Source: a virus
DNA: 62,375 nucleotides
Virus record (IMG/VR): IMGVR_UViG_3300023079_000004
Coordinates: 1-62,375 of that record
Direction: 5' to 3' (one strand)
The notes below the pieces were generated by a model, which had not been told where the DNA came from, did not search any database, and worked only from the letters and a program-made list of their open reading frames with translations. This document shows positions 1-7,535 of this stretch, in pieces. The stretch's first letter is position 1. The number at the start of each line of letters is the position of its first letter. The translations under genes and the position numbers were made by a program.

Positions 1-135
1 CCTTCTGGAAGGTGGAGGCCCCCTGATGGGACACGCATATCTGCCGGGGCCGGACGGCCTCTGCTCCTTCACGTACCCGACCAGCGTCGCCGGTGTGACG
101 GAGAGCGGGCTCGTGACGTGCCGTCTGGACGAGTA
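1..135. repeat. Terminal direct repeat, left copy
   Basis: Bases 1-135 recur at 62241-62375 with mismatches only at positions 7 and 132, leaving 124 identical bases. Mismatches confined to the ends suggest overlap left by assembling a circular or circularly permuted molecule, rather than a biological terminal repeat. The unit length would then be about 62,240 bp. Confidence 0.85.
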
Positions 136-523
136 CGCCCCCGAACACGGTTCGTCGGAGGCCCCGACCGAGCAGTTTCGGGCCGTGATGGACGCCCCGG
201 CGGACGACGAGAGCATCGCTCGGGCGGCGGCCGGGGGTGCCCCGGAGGAAGACGGCTCAGCCGCGTGGCGTCAGATGGCCCTCTCTCTCGTCGGTTCGGA
301 AGAGGTGACGGCCGGTCCGTGGCCGGTGCGGAAGGTCTACTATCGAGACGCCGACGCCCTCGACACGGTGGTCCGGTACCTGGAGGCTCTCGCCGCGATC
401 GGAGAGGCGCACGTGTTGCGGACGCATTGGACGCCGGACACCCGGTCGATGTGCGCCGTGATCACGTGGGGTGACTGGTACGGCTGGCCGGTCGAAGAGA
501 TCCGGGATGCCGTTCTGCGGTGA
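26..523 (+). CDS. Hypothetical protein, 165 aa
   Basis: This acidic soluble protein resembles no family I recognise. It has no membrane segment, signal peptide or cysteine cluster. The start is ATG after GGTGGAGG. The 5' part of the gene is repeated at the right end of the window, so on the circular genome it directly follows the deoxyribosyltransferase-like gene ending at 62266 and is probably the last gene of that operon. Confidence 0.7.
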   Translation: MGHAYLPGPDGLCSFTYPTSVAGVTESGLVTCRLDEYAPEHGSSEAPTEQFRAVMDAPADDESIARAAAGGAPEEDGSAAWRQMALSLVGSEEVTAGPWPVRKVYYRDADALDTVVRYLEALAAIGEAHVLRTHWTPDTRSMCAVITWGDWYGWPVEEIRDAVLR

Positions 524-677
524 CCCGCCGCCCCCGGGACCGCGTCGATTGCCGTGGTGGGATCGGCGCGGTCGGTGGGGCTGGCGGTGGTGGTGGGTAC
601 GGGTGCTTGACAGAAGGCTACGAAATCGGGTCTGGTTTGCCCGTAGGCGGCTCTAGAAACGTTTTGGGGGTTGGGCT
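524..677 (+). promoter_or_regulatory. Intergenic region, possible promoter for the resolvase gene
   Basis: This 154-base gap is G-rich. It contains a perfect -35 hexamer TTGACA near 608, but I see no well-spaced -10 box. A run of G residues lies just before the next start and may act as a ribosome binding site. The promoter assignment is weak. Confidence 0.25.
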
Positions 678-1193
678 ATGGGTAGGGCGCTCGTGGTGGT
701 GTGGGCCGACCCTGGTAGGTCGACGGGTTGGTCGGTGCATCGCGTGGAGGAGCAGGTGCTGCTCGAGTGCGGGCAGGTCGGTGCGGTGTCGCGGTTGTGG
801 TGGCGGACGGGTGTCTTTCGACACGACTCGACATCGACGTCGGTCGACTCGTATCTGGCGCTGTGCCGGGCGGCGTGGGAACGGAGTGCGGACGGGGACG
901 TGGTGGTCATCGGGTGTGAGGGTTTCACGCTGAGGATGAACAGCACGGACCATTGGCTCCTCGAACCGGTGCGGTTCCTGGCGGTGTTGCGAGACCGCCT
1001 GCGAGGGACGGGGGTCGGGGTGGAGGTGCAGTCCTCGTCGGACGCCATGAAGACGGTGTCGGACACGCGGCTGCGGTTGTGGGGATTGTGGAAGCCGGGG
1101 TCGGACCACAGTCGGGATGCACAGCGACACGGACTGCTGTTCTTGCGGCGGTATGCGACGCAGCCCGAGTTGCGAGAACGGGTGGGCGGGTAG
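678..1193 (+). CDS. RuvC-like Holliday junction resolvase / RNase H-fold nuclease
   Basis: The 171-residue protein has the acidic motif order of RuvC-like RNase H-fold nucleases. An N-terminal DPGRSTGW strand supplies the first aspartate, VVIGCEGF supplies a central glutamate, and a C-terminal DHSRDAQRHGLL segment resembles the last D-x-x-x-x-x-H motif of phage resolvases. The expected role is cleaving branched DNA before packaging or during recombination. It precedes the terminase region, a common place for phage resolvases. The family is inferred from motifs only. Confidence 0.7.
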   Translation: MGRALVVVWADPGRSTGWSVHRVEEQVLLECGQVGAVSRLWWRTGVFRHDSTSTSVDSYLALCRAAWERSADGDVVVIGCEGFTLRMNSTDHWLLEPVRFLAVLRDRLRGTGVGVEVQSSSDAMKTVSDTRLRLWGLWKPGSDHSRDAQRHGLLFLRRYATQPELRERVGG

Positions 1194-1447
1194 GTCAGTA
1201 CTCAGGAGGGCCGACCCCCCGCTGGTGCTAACCCCGGGCCAAAACAGAAAGCCTCGCACGCACGCACCCTACGCGTGCGTACGCGTGAGGGGCCCTGTTT
1301 TGATTGGCTGCCGACGGCGCACCCGGTCCCACCCTCCTGAGTGCTCAGTACATGACAATCTCCTCTCAGAGAGGAGAGGGACGCGTGTAAAGGGGGTTGA
1401 GAATATGGGTCAAAGGTAGTAGGGCCTGGACGTGTATAGTGGTGCCT
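1194..1447. repeat. Nested inverted-repeat intergenic region
   Basis: Three hairpins lie here. A long central one pairs CAAAACAG (1240-1247) with CTGTTTTG (1295-1302) around a CG-rich arm containing ACGCGT. An outer pair is CTCAGGAGGG (1201-1210) with CCCTCCTGAG (1332-1341). A third, CTCCTCT with AGAGGAG, spans 1360-1376. T runs at both ends of the central stem fit a bidirectional terminator. A close structural relative sits at 46186-46246. Confidence 0.65.
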
Positions 1448-1448
1448 A
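1435..1448 (+). promoter_or_regulatory. Candidate promoter -10 box with leaderless start
   Basis: TATAGT at 1435-1440 ends seven bases before the ATG at 1448, the spacing expected if transcription starts at the initiation codon. No Shine-Dalgarno sequence precedes the ATG. A good -35 box is not visible. Confidence 0.45.
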
Positions 1449-1843
1449 TGCCAGGGAAATACCATCGGACCTATCTGAACACCCCGACACAAGAGGCGTT
1501 CGAGAAAATGCAGGAGGAGACCGGCCGGGCCAGTAACGCGTACATTCTCGAGGCAGTGCGAACGGCGCTGGCGAAGGACGGGTATCTCGCGGAGAGACGA
1601 AACCTTCTCGAGGAAACGAAGCAGGCTCTTGCGAGATCTTCCGAATCCGATCACAACGAGAGAGCATCACTGAGGAGAGACGATGACCGACAAGCCGATC
1701 GGCAACGCCAGCGAGTTCGGCGGAGTGCCGGGGACGATCCAACCGGACCCGCACGAGCTGACGACGGCGGAGCGCGCGAGGCTCGAGCGGCGGGTGAACC
1801 CGGCCGACGCCGGAGACTCCGTCGAGGCCGCGCGGGAGCGTGA
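1448..1843 (+). CDS. Ribbon-helix-helix-like regulator with anomalous tail
   Basis: Residues 1-60 begin with a short strand (YHRTYLNTP) followed by two helices, typical of small phage ribbon-helix-helix DNA-binding proteins. It starts a new unit right after a strong hairpin region, so it may be an early regulator. From about residue 75 the frame runs 160 bases over the next gene and becomes arginine-rich and low in complexity. Both other frames stop at or before the next start (TGA 1671, TGA 1684), so a one-base indel has probably destroyed the original stop. Confidence 0.5.
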   Translation: MPGKYHRTYLNTPTQEAFEKMQEETGRASNAYILEAVRTALAKDGYLAERRNLLEETKQALARSSESDHNERASLRRDDDRQADRQRQRVRRSAGDDPTGPARADDGGAREARAAGEPGRRRRLRRGRAGA

Positions 1844-1889
1844 AGTGACGGGCGCGCCGCTGGTGTACCCGAGTCTGGAGGAGGAGTGA
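1683..1889 (+). CDS. Hypothetical protein, 68 aa
   Basis: A small acidic soluble protein with no recognised domain. The start is supported by GAGGAGAG seven bases upstream. Its stop overlaps the next ATG, so it is translationally coupled to the following genes. It overlaps the end of the preceding frame, which I think has lost its true stop. Confidence 0.65.
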   Translation: MTDKPIGNASEFGGVPGTIQPDPHELTTAERARLERRVNPADAGDSVEAAREREVTGAPLVYPSLEEE

Positions 1890-2221
1890 TGGACGGCATC
1901 TGCGAAGGTGGTCTGGCATCCGAGATGGCCGATGCGGGTGGGGTCATCCACGAAGACGGCTCGCCGTGCGAGCACGGTAGTCGCCTGTTCGAGGGCCAGG
2001 AGACCCTCGACGTGGAGCAGGCGCGGGCCACGTACGGGCTGGCCTGCCGTAAGGCCCGGGAGCACCTGCTGGCGGCGGAAGAGGTGCTGAAGAAGGGCCG
2101 GGAGAAGTATCAGAAGGGCCTTATGGGGCCCGAGTATGCCGCCTCCTACGAGTCGGCGGCCCGGCTGCACGCGGCGATGGGCATGGCCTGGACGAGGTAC
2201 GCGCAGGCGGTGAAGTACTGA
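1889..2221 (+). CDS. Hypothetical helical protein, 110 aa
   Basis: The C-terminal two thirds is predicted helical and rich in Ala, Lys and Glu. Three cysteines and a histidine lie in the first 45 residues but do not form a clear CxxC zinc site. ATG overlaps the previous TGA and GGAGGAG lies upstream. It is in an operon with its neighbours. Function unknown. Confidence 0.7.
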   Translation: MDGICEGGLASEMADAGGVIHEDGSPCEHGSRLFEGQETLDVEQARATYGLACRKAREHLLAAEEVLKKGREKYQKGLMGPEYAASYESAARLHAAMGMAWTRYAQAVKY

Positions 2222-2946
2222 TGGAGACGCACCTGATCACCACGTACGACGACACGACCCTGGACAAGGTGCGGGCGGGTCTGCGCAAGGCCATCATGGG
2301 CCTGACCGACCAGTCGTGCACCGACATCATCTCGGCGATGCAGAATCAGGGTATCCTGTTTCGGGAGCGTGCCGAAGTCTCCGTGCCGAGCGAGGGCGGG
2401 TGGGTACCGACGCCGCTCCCCGCGCAGGCTCTGGAGGATGTGGCGCTCAGCGAGTGGTGTCGGCAGGCCGTCGTCACGGCGGCAGCGCTGGCCCTGGGCG
2501 ACGAGGTCACGGACCTCCGGGAGGCCTCGGAGGACATCGCGCACAGCCTGCATCGGCACGTGCAGGCGGTCATCGATGCTGTCATCGCGGGCACCACGAA
2601 GGCGGTGCGGCGGGAGAAGCCTGCGGTCGTCGGCTACTCGCCGGAGGTGCTCCGGATGGCCACAGCGCGGGAGATGCTGGTGGAGTTGCGGGACCGGTTC
2701 GAATCCTCCTCGTCCCTGAGCTGGGCCGCCAACGCCTGCACCACCCTGCTCATCCAGATACCGGAGGACGTGCAGGAGCTCCATGCCACGCGGACGGAGT
2801 GGAACGGCTCGACGCACTTCCTGGCTCTCGCGCGGTCGGTCGAGGAGATGCGCCTCGCCGAGGCCGAGCCGAACGAGGTGGCGCAGCAACGGCATCTGCG
2901 GGTCGCGGCTGGCTGGGCTGCGGTAGCGCGGGCAGCGCAACCGTGA
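2221..2946 (+). CDS. Hypothetical protein, 241 aa
   Basis: A soluble, largely helical protein with an N-terminal block that could bind another protein and several conserved-looking Trp residues near the C terminus. I recognise no domain. The ATG overlaps the previous stop and the end overlaps the next GTG, so it belongs to the 1683-3224 operon upstream of the packaging genes. Confidence 0.7.
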   Translation: METHLITTYDDTTLDKVRAGLRKAIMGLTDQSCTDIISAMQNQGILFRERAEVSVPSEGGWVPTPLPAQALEDVALSEWCRQAVVTAAALALGDEVTDLREASEDIAHSLHRHVQAVIDAVIAGTTKAVRREKPAVVGYSPEVLRMATAREMLVELRDRFESSSSLSWAANACTTLLIQIPEDVQELHATRTEWNGSTHFLALARSVEEMRLAEAEPNEVAQQRHLRVAAGWAAVARAAQP

Positions 2947-3224
2947 GCGGGGCTGGTCCGCACGCCGAGGGCGGTGCTGTCGAAGGCGACGACGTGCTGA
3001 CGGTCGTCCTGACCATGCGAGACCGGTCCGGGCAGGTGTGGCACGCCGGTGCGGCCATGACCCCGATATGCAAGGCGCGTGGCGGGGAGACGGTGAACAG
3101 CGTCGAGGGCATCACACGGCTCGGGTTGCGCATCGAAGGGCTCACCCTCGTGACAGACGGCCCGACCCCCCCTCGTCCGCAGGACGTGACGGTGCGCTCG
3201 TGGGGAGGCCGCCGCGTCCGGTAG
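2943..3224 (+). CDS. Hypothetical protein, 93 aa
   Basis: GTG start overlapping the previous TGA as GTGA. The middle of the protein alternates hydrophobic and polar residues, as in a small beta-rich fold. No domain was recognised. It is the last gene before the candidate promoter at 3222. Confidence 0.6.
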   Translation: MSGAGPHAEGGAVEGDDVLTVVLTMRDRSGQVWHAGAAMTPICKARGGETVNSVEGITRLGLRIEGLTLVTDGPTPPRPQDVTVRSWGGRRVR

Positions 3225-3235
3225 GCTAGGGCGCA
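3222..3235 (+). promoter_or_regulatory. Candidate late-type -10 box, leaderless start
   Basis: CCGGTAGGCTAGG carries TAGGCT at 3222-3227, ending seven bases before the ATG at 3235, and there is no Shine-Dalgarno sequence. The same CGGTAGGCTAGG string recurs at 7258-7269. No -35 match was seen, so an activator may be needed. Confidence 0.4.
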
Positions 3236-3936
3236 TGGGATGGAAGCCGAGCAACAGCGGGACGGGGTCAACCGAAGGCTCCGTCCCGCAGGCGAGAGGT
3301 ATAGGCCGGAGCGCCGTGCGTCGTCGGGCGCGCGCTGCCGAGCGAGAGCTGGCGGAGACGCCCAATGTGGTAGCCGCACGGGAAGCGTTACCCCGGCAGG
3401 CTCCGGGTGCCCGACCACCGGCCGGTAAGACGCACGGTCCGAACCGCAGGGCCATGCGTATCAGCATGGGTGACCGCTGGTCGCGCATCGTCGCGGACGT
3501 GAAGGCGGGCGAGTACACCTGGGCGCAGTTCGTCGACGGCCTGGACGAGGAAGAGCTGGCGCGCTGCCAGCTCCGGGCGGACGACGGAACCTTCGTCGGG
3601 AGGCCGCCGACCTTTGTCCCGCGGGAGTTCCTGCTGGCCGCACAGCGCGAGATGAAGCGCCGGTTTGAGACGCTCTTCAGCGAGCGGGTGCTGGCGGTGG
3701 CGGAGCAATACCTGGAGATGGCGCAGCGCGGCGACATCAAGGACGAGACCCGGGCGAAGATGTTGCAGTACGCCATGGAGCGTGTCTTCGGCGGCATCCC
3801 CAAGGACGTGCGCATCGCGCAGGAGCAGCCCTGGGAGCAGCTCGTGGTCAACGTGCAGGCGGACCAGGGCGACATGCCGGAGCATCTGGCGCGCCGGTAC
3901 CGTGGCTACGCCGACAGGTCTGCCACGGAGGACTGA
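3235..3936 (+). CDS. Probable terminase small subunit
   Basis: The 233-residue protein has a basic, low-complexity N-terminal third. A helical region (about 75-200) follows, with a conserved-looking RPPTFVPREFLLAAQREMKR segment. Proteins of this size and charge pattern two to three kilobases upstream of the large terminase are usually small terminases, which recognise the packaging site and load the large subunit. The assignment is from position and general character, not a diagnostic motif. The start appears leaderless. Confidence 0.5.
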   Translation: MGWKPSNSGTGSTEGSVPQARGIGRSAVRRRARAAERELAETPNVVAAREALPRQAPGARPPAGKTHGPNRRAMRISMGDRWSRIVADVKAGEYTWAQFVDGLDEEELARCQLRADDGTFVGRPPTFVPREFLLAAQREMKRRFETLFSERVLAVAEQYLEMAQRGDIKDETRAKMLQYAMERVFGGIPKDVRIAQEQPWEQLVVNVQADQGDMPEHLARRYRGYADRSATED

Positions 3937-4049
3937 TGGACCCCTGGCGCAACTGGCGGGTATGGCTGGTCTTCGCCTTCTTCCTGGCGTGCGGGGCCGT
4001 GACGGTCTTCGTCCTCTATCGCACTGGAAGAGACACGGGCTACCCCTGA
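3936..4049 (+). CDS. Small single-pass membrane protein, 37 aa
   Basis: ATG overlaps the preceding stop. Residues 9-27 (VWLVFAFFLACGAVTVFVL) form one transmembrane helix, with a short basic N terminus and a charged C terminus. It sits just before the lipoprotein gene, so both may act at the envelope. Confidence 0.6.
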   Translation: MDPWRNWRVWLVFAFFLACGAVTVFVLYRTGRDTGYP

Positions 4050-4108
4050 GACCGATTGATCATGCACACTGGTGCCTGCTTGACCACTTCGTTGAAAGAG
4101 AGGCACTG

Positions 4109-4540
4109 ATGAAGAAGCTTGGTTGGTTCGTGGCCGTCCTGGTCGCGGCCCTGATGGTTCTGGCCTGCGGTGCGGGCGGCAATGATGACCAGGGTGTCCG
4201 GGATCTCGGGTCGGCGCTCGGGAGCTCCCCGGCCCCGGCCACCGAGTCGACGGAACCCACGACCGCCGAACGGCACGCCGCGCAGATCAAGCAGCAGGCG
4301 TTCCTCGCCGGTGACTGGCTGGTCCCCAGCGAGGCGAAGGTCGGCACGTACAAGGGTGCGGCGGTGAGCGGCGGGCACTGCTACTGGGAGCGGCACCGCA
4401 GCGTCGACGGCACGTTCGACGATCTCATCCAGAACGGCAACGCCGAGGGAGACCAGATCATCGTGGTCCGGCTCACGGGCAAGGACAAGCTCCTGCGCCT
4501 CGAGGGCGACTGCATGTTCGTCCGGCAGCAGAAGCGGTGA
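4109..4540 (+). CDS. Secreted lipoprotein, 143 aa
   Basis: A signal peptide with KK at the N terminus, a hydrophobic core and the lipobox VLAC (Cys 20) marks this as a membrane-anchored lipoprotein. A Ser/Pro/Thr-rich linker leads to a C-terminal domain (about 60-143) with GTYKG, HCYWER and GDCMF. These match a small domain of secreted actinobacterial proteins whose two cysteines probably form a disulphide. Phage lipoproteins of this type often block superinfection at the cell surface. That role is inferred. The start has GAAAGAGAGG upstream. Confidence 0.75.
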   Translation: MKKLGWFVAVLVAALMVLACGAGGNDDQGVRDLGSALGSSPAPATESTEPTTAERHAAQIKQQAFLAGDWLVPSEAKVGTYKGAAVSGGHCYWERHRSVDGTFDDLIQNGNAEGDQIIVVRLTGKDKLLRLEGDCMFVRQQKR

Positions 4541-4866
4541 GCGTGTACCGGCGCGGAGGCTGGCTCCGGCGTGCGCTGGCGCGCCTGACCGGTCGGCCCG
4601 CATCCCGACGCTGCCGCGTCAAGACCCCCGAACGGCAGCTCGCCCCACCCCCACCGCTCTCGCAGGCCGTACAGGCTCAGCTCGGGCAGCTCGGTGTCCT
4701 GCCGTTCACTCGGCGGTTCGACGAGGTCGCCATGGGTCCTGCCAGCCTTCGCGTCGAGCGCATCATGCGGGCGACCGAGAAGCACGACCACCATCTGCAT
4801 CACAGCGACCCGGTCGGGTACGACGGCTTCGGTGCGCCGATCTACCCGCACAACGAGGGGGAGTGA
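4537..4866 (+). CDS. Hypothetical protein, 109 aa
   Basis: GTG start overlapping the lipoprotein stop. The N terminus is strongly basic and the C terminus His-rich (KHDHHLHH), possibly metal binding. No domain was recognised. It contains one copy of the polypyrimidine-CGCAGG motif at 4641-4666. Confidence 0.6.
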   Translation: MSVYRRGGWLRRALARLTGRPASRRCRVKTPERQLAPPPPLSQAVQAQLGQLGVLPFTRRFDEVAMGPASLRVERIMRATEKHDHHLHHSDPVGYDGFGAPIYPHNEGE

Positions 4867-5060
4867 TGGTTCGAGCAGACCTGCCTAAGCTGATGACGCC
4901 GGAGGACCTCGCGAAGATCTTCCGCGTGCACCCGAAGACCGTCACGCGGTGGGCGAAGGCCGGGCGCATCGGCAGCATCAAGACGCCGGGTGGCCACCGC
5001 CGCTTCTCGCCGGAGGACGTCAAGGAGGCGCTGGACGCGTTGGCGGGTGAATCGGGGTAA
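4866..5060 (+). CDS. BldC-like MerR-family DNA-binding protein
   Basis: This 64-residue protein is almost entirely a MerR-type winged helix-turn-helix. LMTPEDLAKIFRVHPKTVTR is followed by WAKAGRIGSIKTPGGHRRF. The match to Streptomyces BldC, which controls development by cooperative binding to direct repeats, is close over the whole domain. It may repress phage promoters or interfere with host BldC targets. ATG 4866 follows GGGGGAG and is preferred over the in-frame GTG three bases earlier. Confidence 0.85.
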   Translation: MVRADLPKLMTPEDLAKIFRVHPKTVTRWAKAGRIGSIKTPGGHRRFSPEDVKEALDALAGESG

Positions 5061-5063
5061 ACT
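5058..5063 (+). promoter_or_regulatory. Candidate late-type -10 box
   Basis: TAAACT lies in CGGGGTAAACTGG, matching the GGTANNCT pattern seen before several structural genes, 20 bases upstream of the ATG at 5083. It overlaps the end of the BldC-like gene. Confidence 0.25.
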
Positions 5064-5082
5064 GGCTGCGGAGGTGAGCGGC

Positions 5083-5208
5083 ATGCCCCGTGGTGACAAC
5101 AGCATTAAGTGTCCGCGCGTCTATGAGGCGCTCAAGCGCAAGGGCTACAGCAAGACCAAGGCAGCCAAGATCTCGAACGGCCTGCGCAAGAAGCGCGGGC
5201 ACTGCTGA
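5083..5208 (+). CDS. Small basic protein, 41 aa
   Basis: The protein reads MPRGDNSIKCPRVYEALKRK then a lysine-rich helix ending in KKRGHC. Small basic proteins of this appearance are common in Streptomyces and their phages, but the function is unknown to me. A GAGG lies 9 bases upstream of the ATG. Confidence 0.7.
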   Translation: MPRGDNSIKCPRVYEALKRKGYSKTKAAKISNGLRKKRGHC

Positions 5209-5359
5209 CGTTCGGCTGGGACCTGACAGCGGTCCTGCAAAGTGAAGGCTACGACGCCAGCCGAACCCTCGACCCCGCCCTCGGCATCCGGCACGCCCTG
5301 CGTACGCGGCAGGCAGACCTAGGTAACCGGGCGCGGGGTCGAGCTATGGAGGAGGGGCA
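5209..5359. repeat. Intergenic nested inverted repeats near the terminase genes
   Basis: GTTCGGCTGG (5210-5219) pairs with CCAGCCGAAC (5257-5266), and CTCGACCCC (5268-5276) pairs with GGGGTCGAG (5335-5343). Both are perfect. Lying between the small and large terminase genes, the region is a candidate packaging-recognition or RNA regulatory element. No convincing gene is present. Confidence 0.5.
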
Positions 5360-5782
5360 ATGCTGGAGATACCGGAGTGGGTCGTCAAGGAGATGCACGC
5401 GCACGTGGCGCGGGAGTATCCCGATGAGGCGACGGGTGCGGTGCTCATGGCCCGTGGTCCGGCTCCCGGTCACTGGAAGTACCGAGTGGTGCCGATGCGC
5501 AATGGTGCGCGCGACCCACGTCAGAACTACTCTTGGAGCCGGGGGCAGACCATGGCGCTGTTCCGGGACATGGACCGCACGGACAGCGGGCTTCTGGTCA
5601 TCTACCACAGCCACCCGGAGACGATGCCGGAGCCGAGCGTGGTGGACCAGGAGTCCGCGTGGTTCCTCGGCGCGCACTACGTCATTTTCAGTCTGGCCGG
5701 TGGTAAGGATGACCTCTGGTACCAGAGCTACCTGTGTCACGCTCCCGGTGACCTGCAACGGGAAGAGGTGATCCTGCTGTGA
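5360..5782 (+). CDS. JAMM/MPN metalloprotease
   Basis: The 140-residue protein has the JAMM zinc-protease signature. A glutamate lies in DEATGAVLM, then YHSHPETMPEPSVVD gives the H-x-H-P-x6-S-x-x-D metal and catalytic set. In phages such domains process tail proteins (as lambda gpK) or remove protein tags. This copy lies immediately before the large terminase and its stop overlaps that GTG. GGAGGAGGGG precedes the ATG. Confidence 0.8.
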   Translation: MLEIPEWVVKEMHAHVAREYPDEATGAVLMARGPAPGHWKYRVVPMRNGARDPRQNYSWSRGQTMALFRDMDRTDSGLLVIYHSHPETMPEPSVVDQESAWFLGAHYVIFSLAGGKDDLWYQSYLCHAPGDLQREEVILL

Positions 5783-7263
5783 CCAAGGTGCTGAACATCA
5801 GCAAGGAGAAGCTTTGGAAGGAGCTGAACTACCGGCCGAACGTGGCGCAGCGCAAGGTGCACGAGAGCCCGGCGCGCCATCGGGTCAACGTGGCCGGACG
5901 ACGGACCGGCAAGAGTGTGAGTGGCGGGCGGGAGCTGATGCCCTGGTGTCTGGCAGCGCGGGCGATGAAGCCCACCCTGGACAGCATCGGCGTGCGGGCC
6001 GAGTACTGGATCGTGGGCCCGAACTACACGGACAGCGAGAAGGAGTTCCGCGTCTTCTACAACGACTGTCGGCGCAAGGGAATGCCGTTCGACAAGCCGG
6101 GGACGTACTACGATCCCAAGGGCAACATGAGCGTCAGTCTGTGGGAAGGCACCTTCATCCTGCACGCGAAGAGCGGCGCGCACCCCGAGAGTCTCGTCGG
6201 CGAGGGACTGCACGGGGTCATCATGAGCGAGGCTGCCAAGCTCAAGGAGAGCGTCTGGCAGCGCTTCATCCGGCCGACGCTGGCGGACTTCGTCGGCGAG
6301 AGCGTATGGAACACCACGCCCGAGGGCAAGAACTGGTTCTACGACATCTACAAGGCGGGTCAGCCGGGCGGTGACCCGGAGTGGGCGAGCTGGCGGCATC
6401 CCAGTTGGGTCAACACGCACGTGTTCCGGCAGCGCACCACGCGGGAAGACGTGGCCGTCATGAAGGAGGTGCTGGAGCGCAGCGACTACGACCCAGAGGA
6501 GCTGCTCCGGCTGCACGTCGATCCAGAGATCGTGGCCATGGCGCGGGACCTGACGCCGGAGAGCTTCGCGCAGGAGGTCGAGGCCAGCTTCAGCGAGCAC
6601 GTCGGCCGGGTCTTCAAGGCATGGGACGAGGAGTATCACGTCGCCGACTTGCCGCACAACCCGGACTGGCCGCTCTACATCGCCACCGACTACGGCTACA
6701 CCGATCCGAACGTGGCGTTGTTCATCCAGCCCGGTCCGCACGGACAATGCCACGTCATCGCGGAGTACTACCGGACACACCGTACGGACAGCGAGTTCGC
6801 GGATGACGTGCTGAAGGACCCGCGCCTGAACAACCTCTTGCGCTTCGCCAAGGGGCTCTACCCGGACCCGGCGGACCCCGGGGCCACCCGAACCCTCGAG
6901 GACAAGTGGAAGGTACCCTCCATCGGCGGGACGGGCGGCGAGCTGAAGAAGCGTCTGAAGGGTATCGAGAAGAAGCTCCAGTACCGCAACCCGCACCTGC
7001 CCTGGGGTCACCCGGAACGGGTGCCTTGGCTGCGTTTCGACCGAAGCTGCACCTACGGCCGGTACGAGATGGACGCCTACAAGTGGCCGGAGCGGCGCAA
7101 GAACGCGGGCAAGGGGCCGGAGCACCCGGAGGACAAGGACAACCACGTCCCGGAGGCCCTCGGACGCTTCTTCGCCGGGTACGGGTGGGCGCAGGACGAC
7201 GGTGGAGCCACCATCACCAGCGCGTATCAAGCGGGACGCCGGGGCCGTCGGGCCAGACGGTAG
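5779..7263 (+). CDS. Terminase large subunit
   Basis: The 494-residue protein carries the packaging ATPase and nuclease. Walker A is AGRRTGKS at about 39-46. A Walker B-like HGVIMSEAAK lies near 153 and an NTTPEG coupling motif near 178. The C-terminal nuclease begins with IATDYGYTDPN (about 303), the first metal-binding aspartate. It cuts concatemers and drives DNA into the prohead through the portal at 7532. GTG start overlaps the protease stop. Confidence 0.92.
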   Translation: MTKVLNISKEKLWKELNYRPNVAQRKVHESPARHRVNVAGRRTGKSVSGGRELMPWCLAARAMKPTLDSIGVRAEYWIVGPNYTDSEKEFRVFYNDCRRKGMPFDKPGTYYDPKGNMSVSLWEGTFILHAKSGAHPESLVGEGLHGVIMSEAAKLKESVWQRFIRPTLADFVGESVWNTTPEGKNWFYDIYKAGQPGGDPEWASWRHPSWVNTHVFRQRTTREDVAVMKEVLERSDYDPEELLRLHVDPEIVAMARDLTPESFAQEVEASFSEHVGRVFKAWDEEYHVADLPHNPDWPLYIATDYGYTDPNVALFIQPGPHGQCHVIAEYYRTHRTDSEFADDVLKDPRLNNLLRFAKGLYPDPADPGATRTLEDKWKVPSIGGTGGELKKRLKGIEKKLQYRNPHLPWGHPERVPWLRFDRSCTYGRYEMDAYKWPERRKNAGKGPEHPEDKDNHVPEALGRFFAGYGWAQDDGGATITSAYQAGRRGRRARR

Positions 7264-7285
7264 GCTAGGCACAGCTTCCGTGCCG
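7261..7285 (+). promoter_or_regulatory. Candidate late-type -10 box followed by hairpin
   Basis: TAGGCT (7261-7266) in CGGTAGGCTAGG is followed by the hairpin GGCAC-AGCTTCC-GTGCC (7268-7284). The same box occurs at 3222. The hairpin would be at the 5' end of the transcript entering the head genes. Confidence 0.4.
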
Positions 7286-7313
7286 TGGAGCCGTGACAAT
7301 GAGGGAGAGAGCC

Positions 7314-7535
7314 GTGCCACAGCAACCCATCGCCGTCCGGGGCGTCTGGCTACTCAAGGAGGCTGGCGACAACGGTAAGATCACCGTACTGGTCGACCTG
7401 CCTGACGAAGAGGGATACCGAGAGGTCGTCGTGGACACTGCCGACGAGGGGCCTATCAGCCATTACGTGCACCCGAGCGGCATCGCGCAGGCTAAGCACG
7501 TTGCCGTCACGGAGAAGGGTTTGGTGGAGCTGTGA
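7314..7535 (+). CDS. Hypothetical protein, 73 aa
   Basis: A small, probably beta-rich protein. I chose GTG 7314 because GAGGGAGAGA lies four bases upstream. In-frame GTG 7293 and ATG 7299 lack a ribosome binding site. It overlaps the portal start by four bases and lies between terminase and portal. Function unknown. Confidence 0.65.
   Translation: MPQQPIAVRGVWLLKEAGDNGKITVLVDLPDEEGYREVVVDTADEGPISHYVHPSGIAQAKHVAVTEKGLVEL

Noticed and set aside
520-933. Gly/Arg/Trp-rich + strand frames overlapping the resolvase start
   Set aside because: Low-complexity composition, overlap with the RuvC-like gene in another frame, and no ribosome site.
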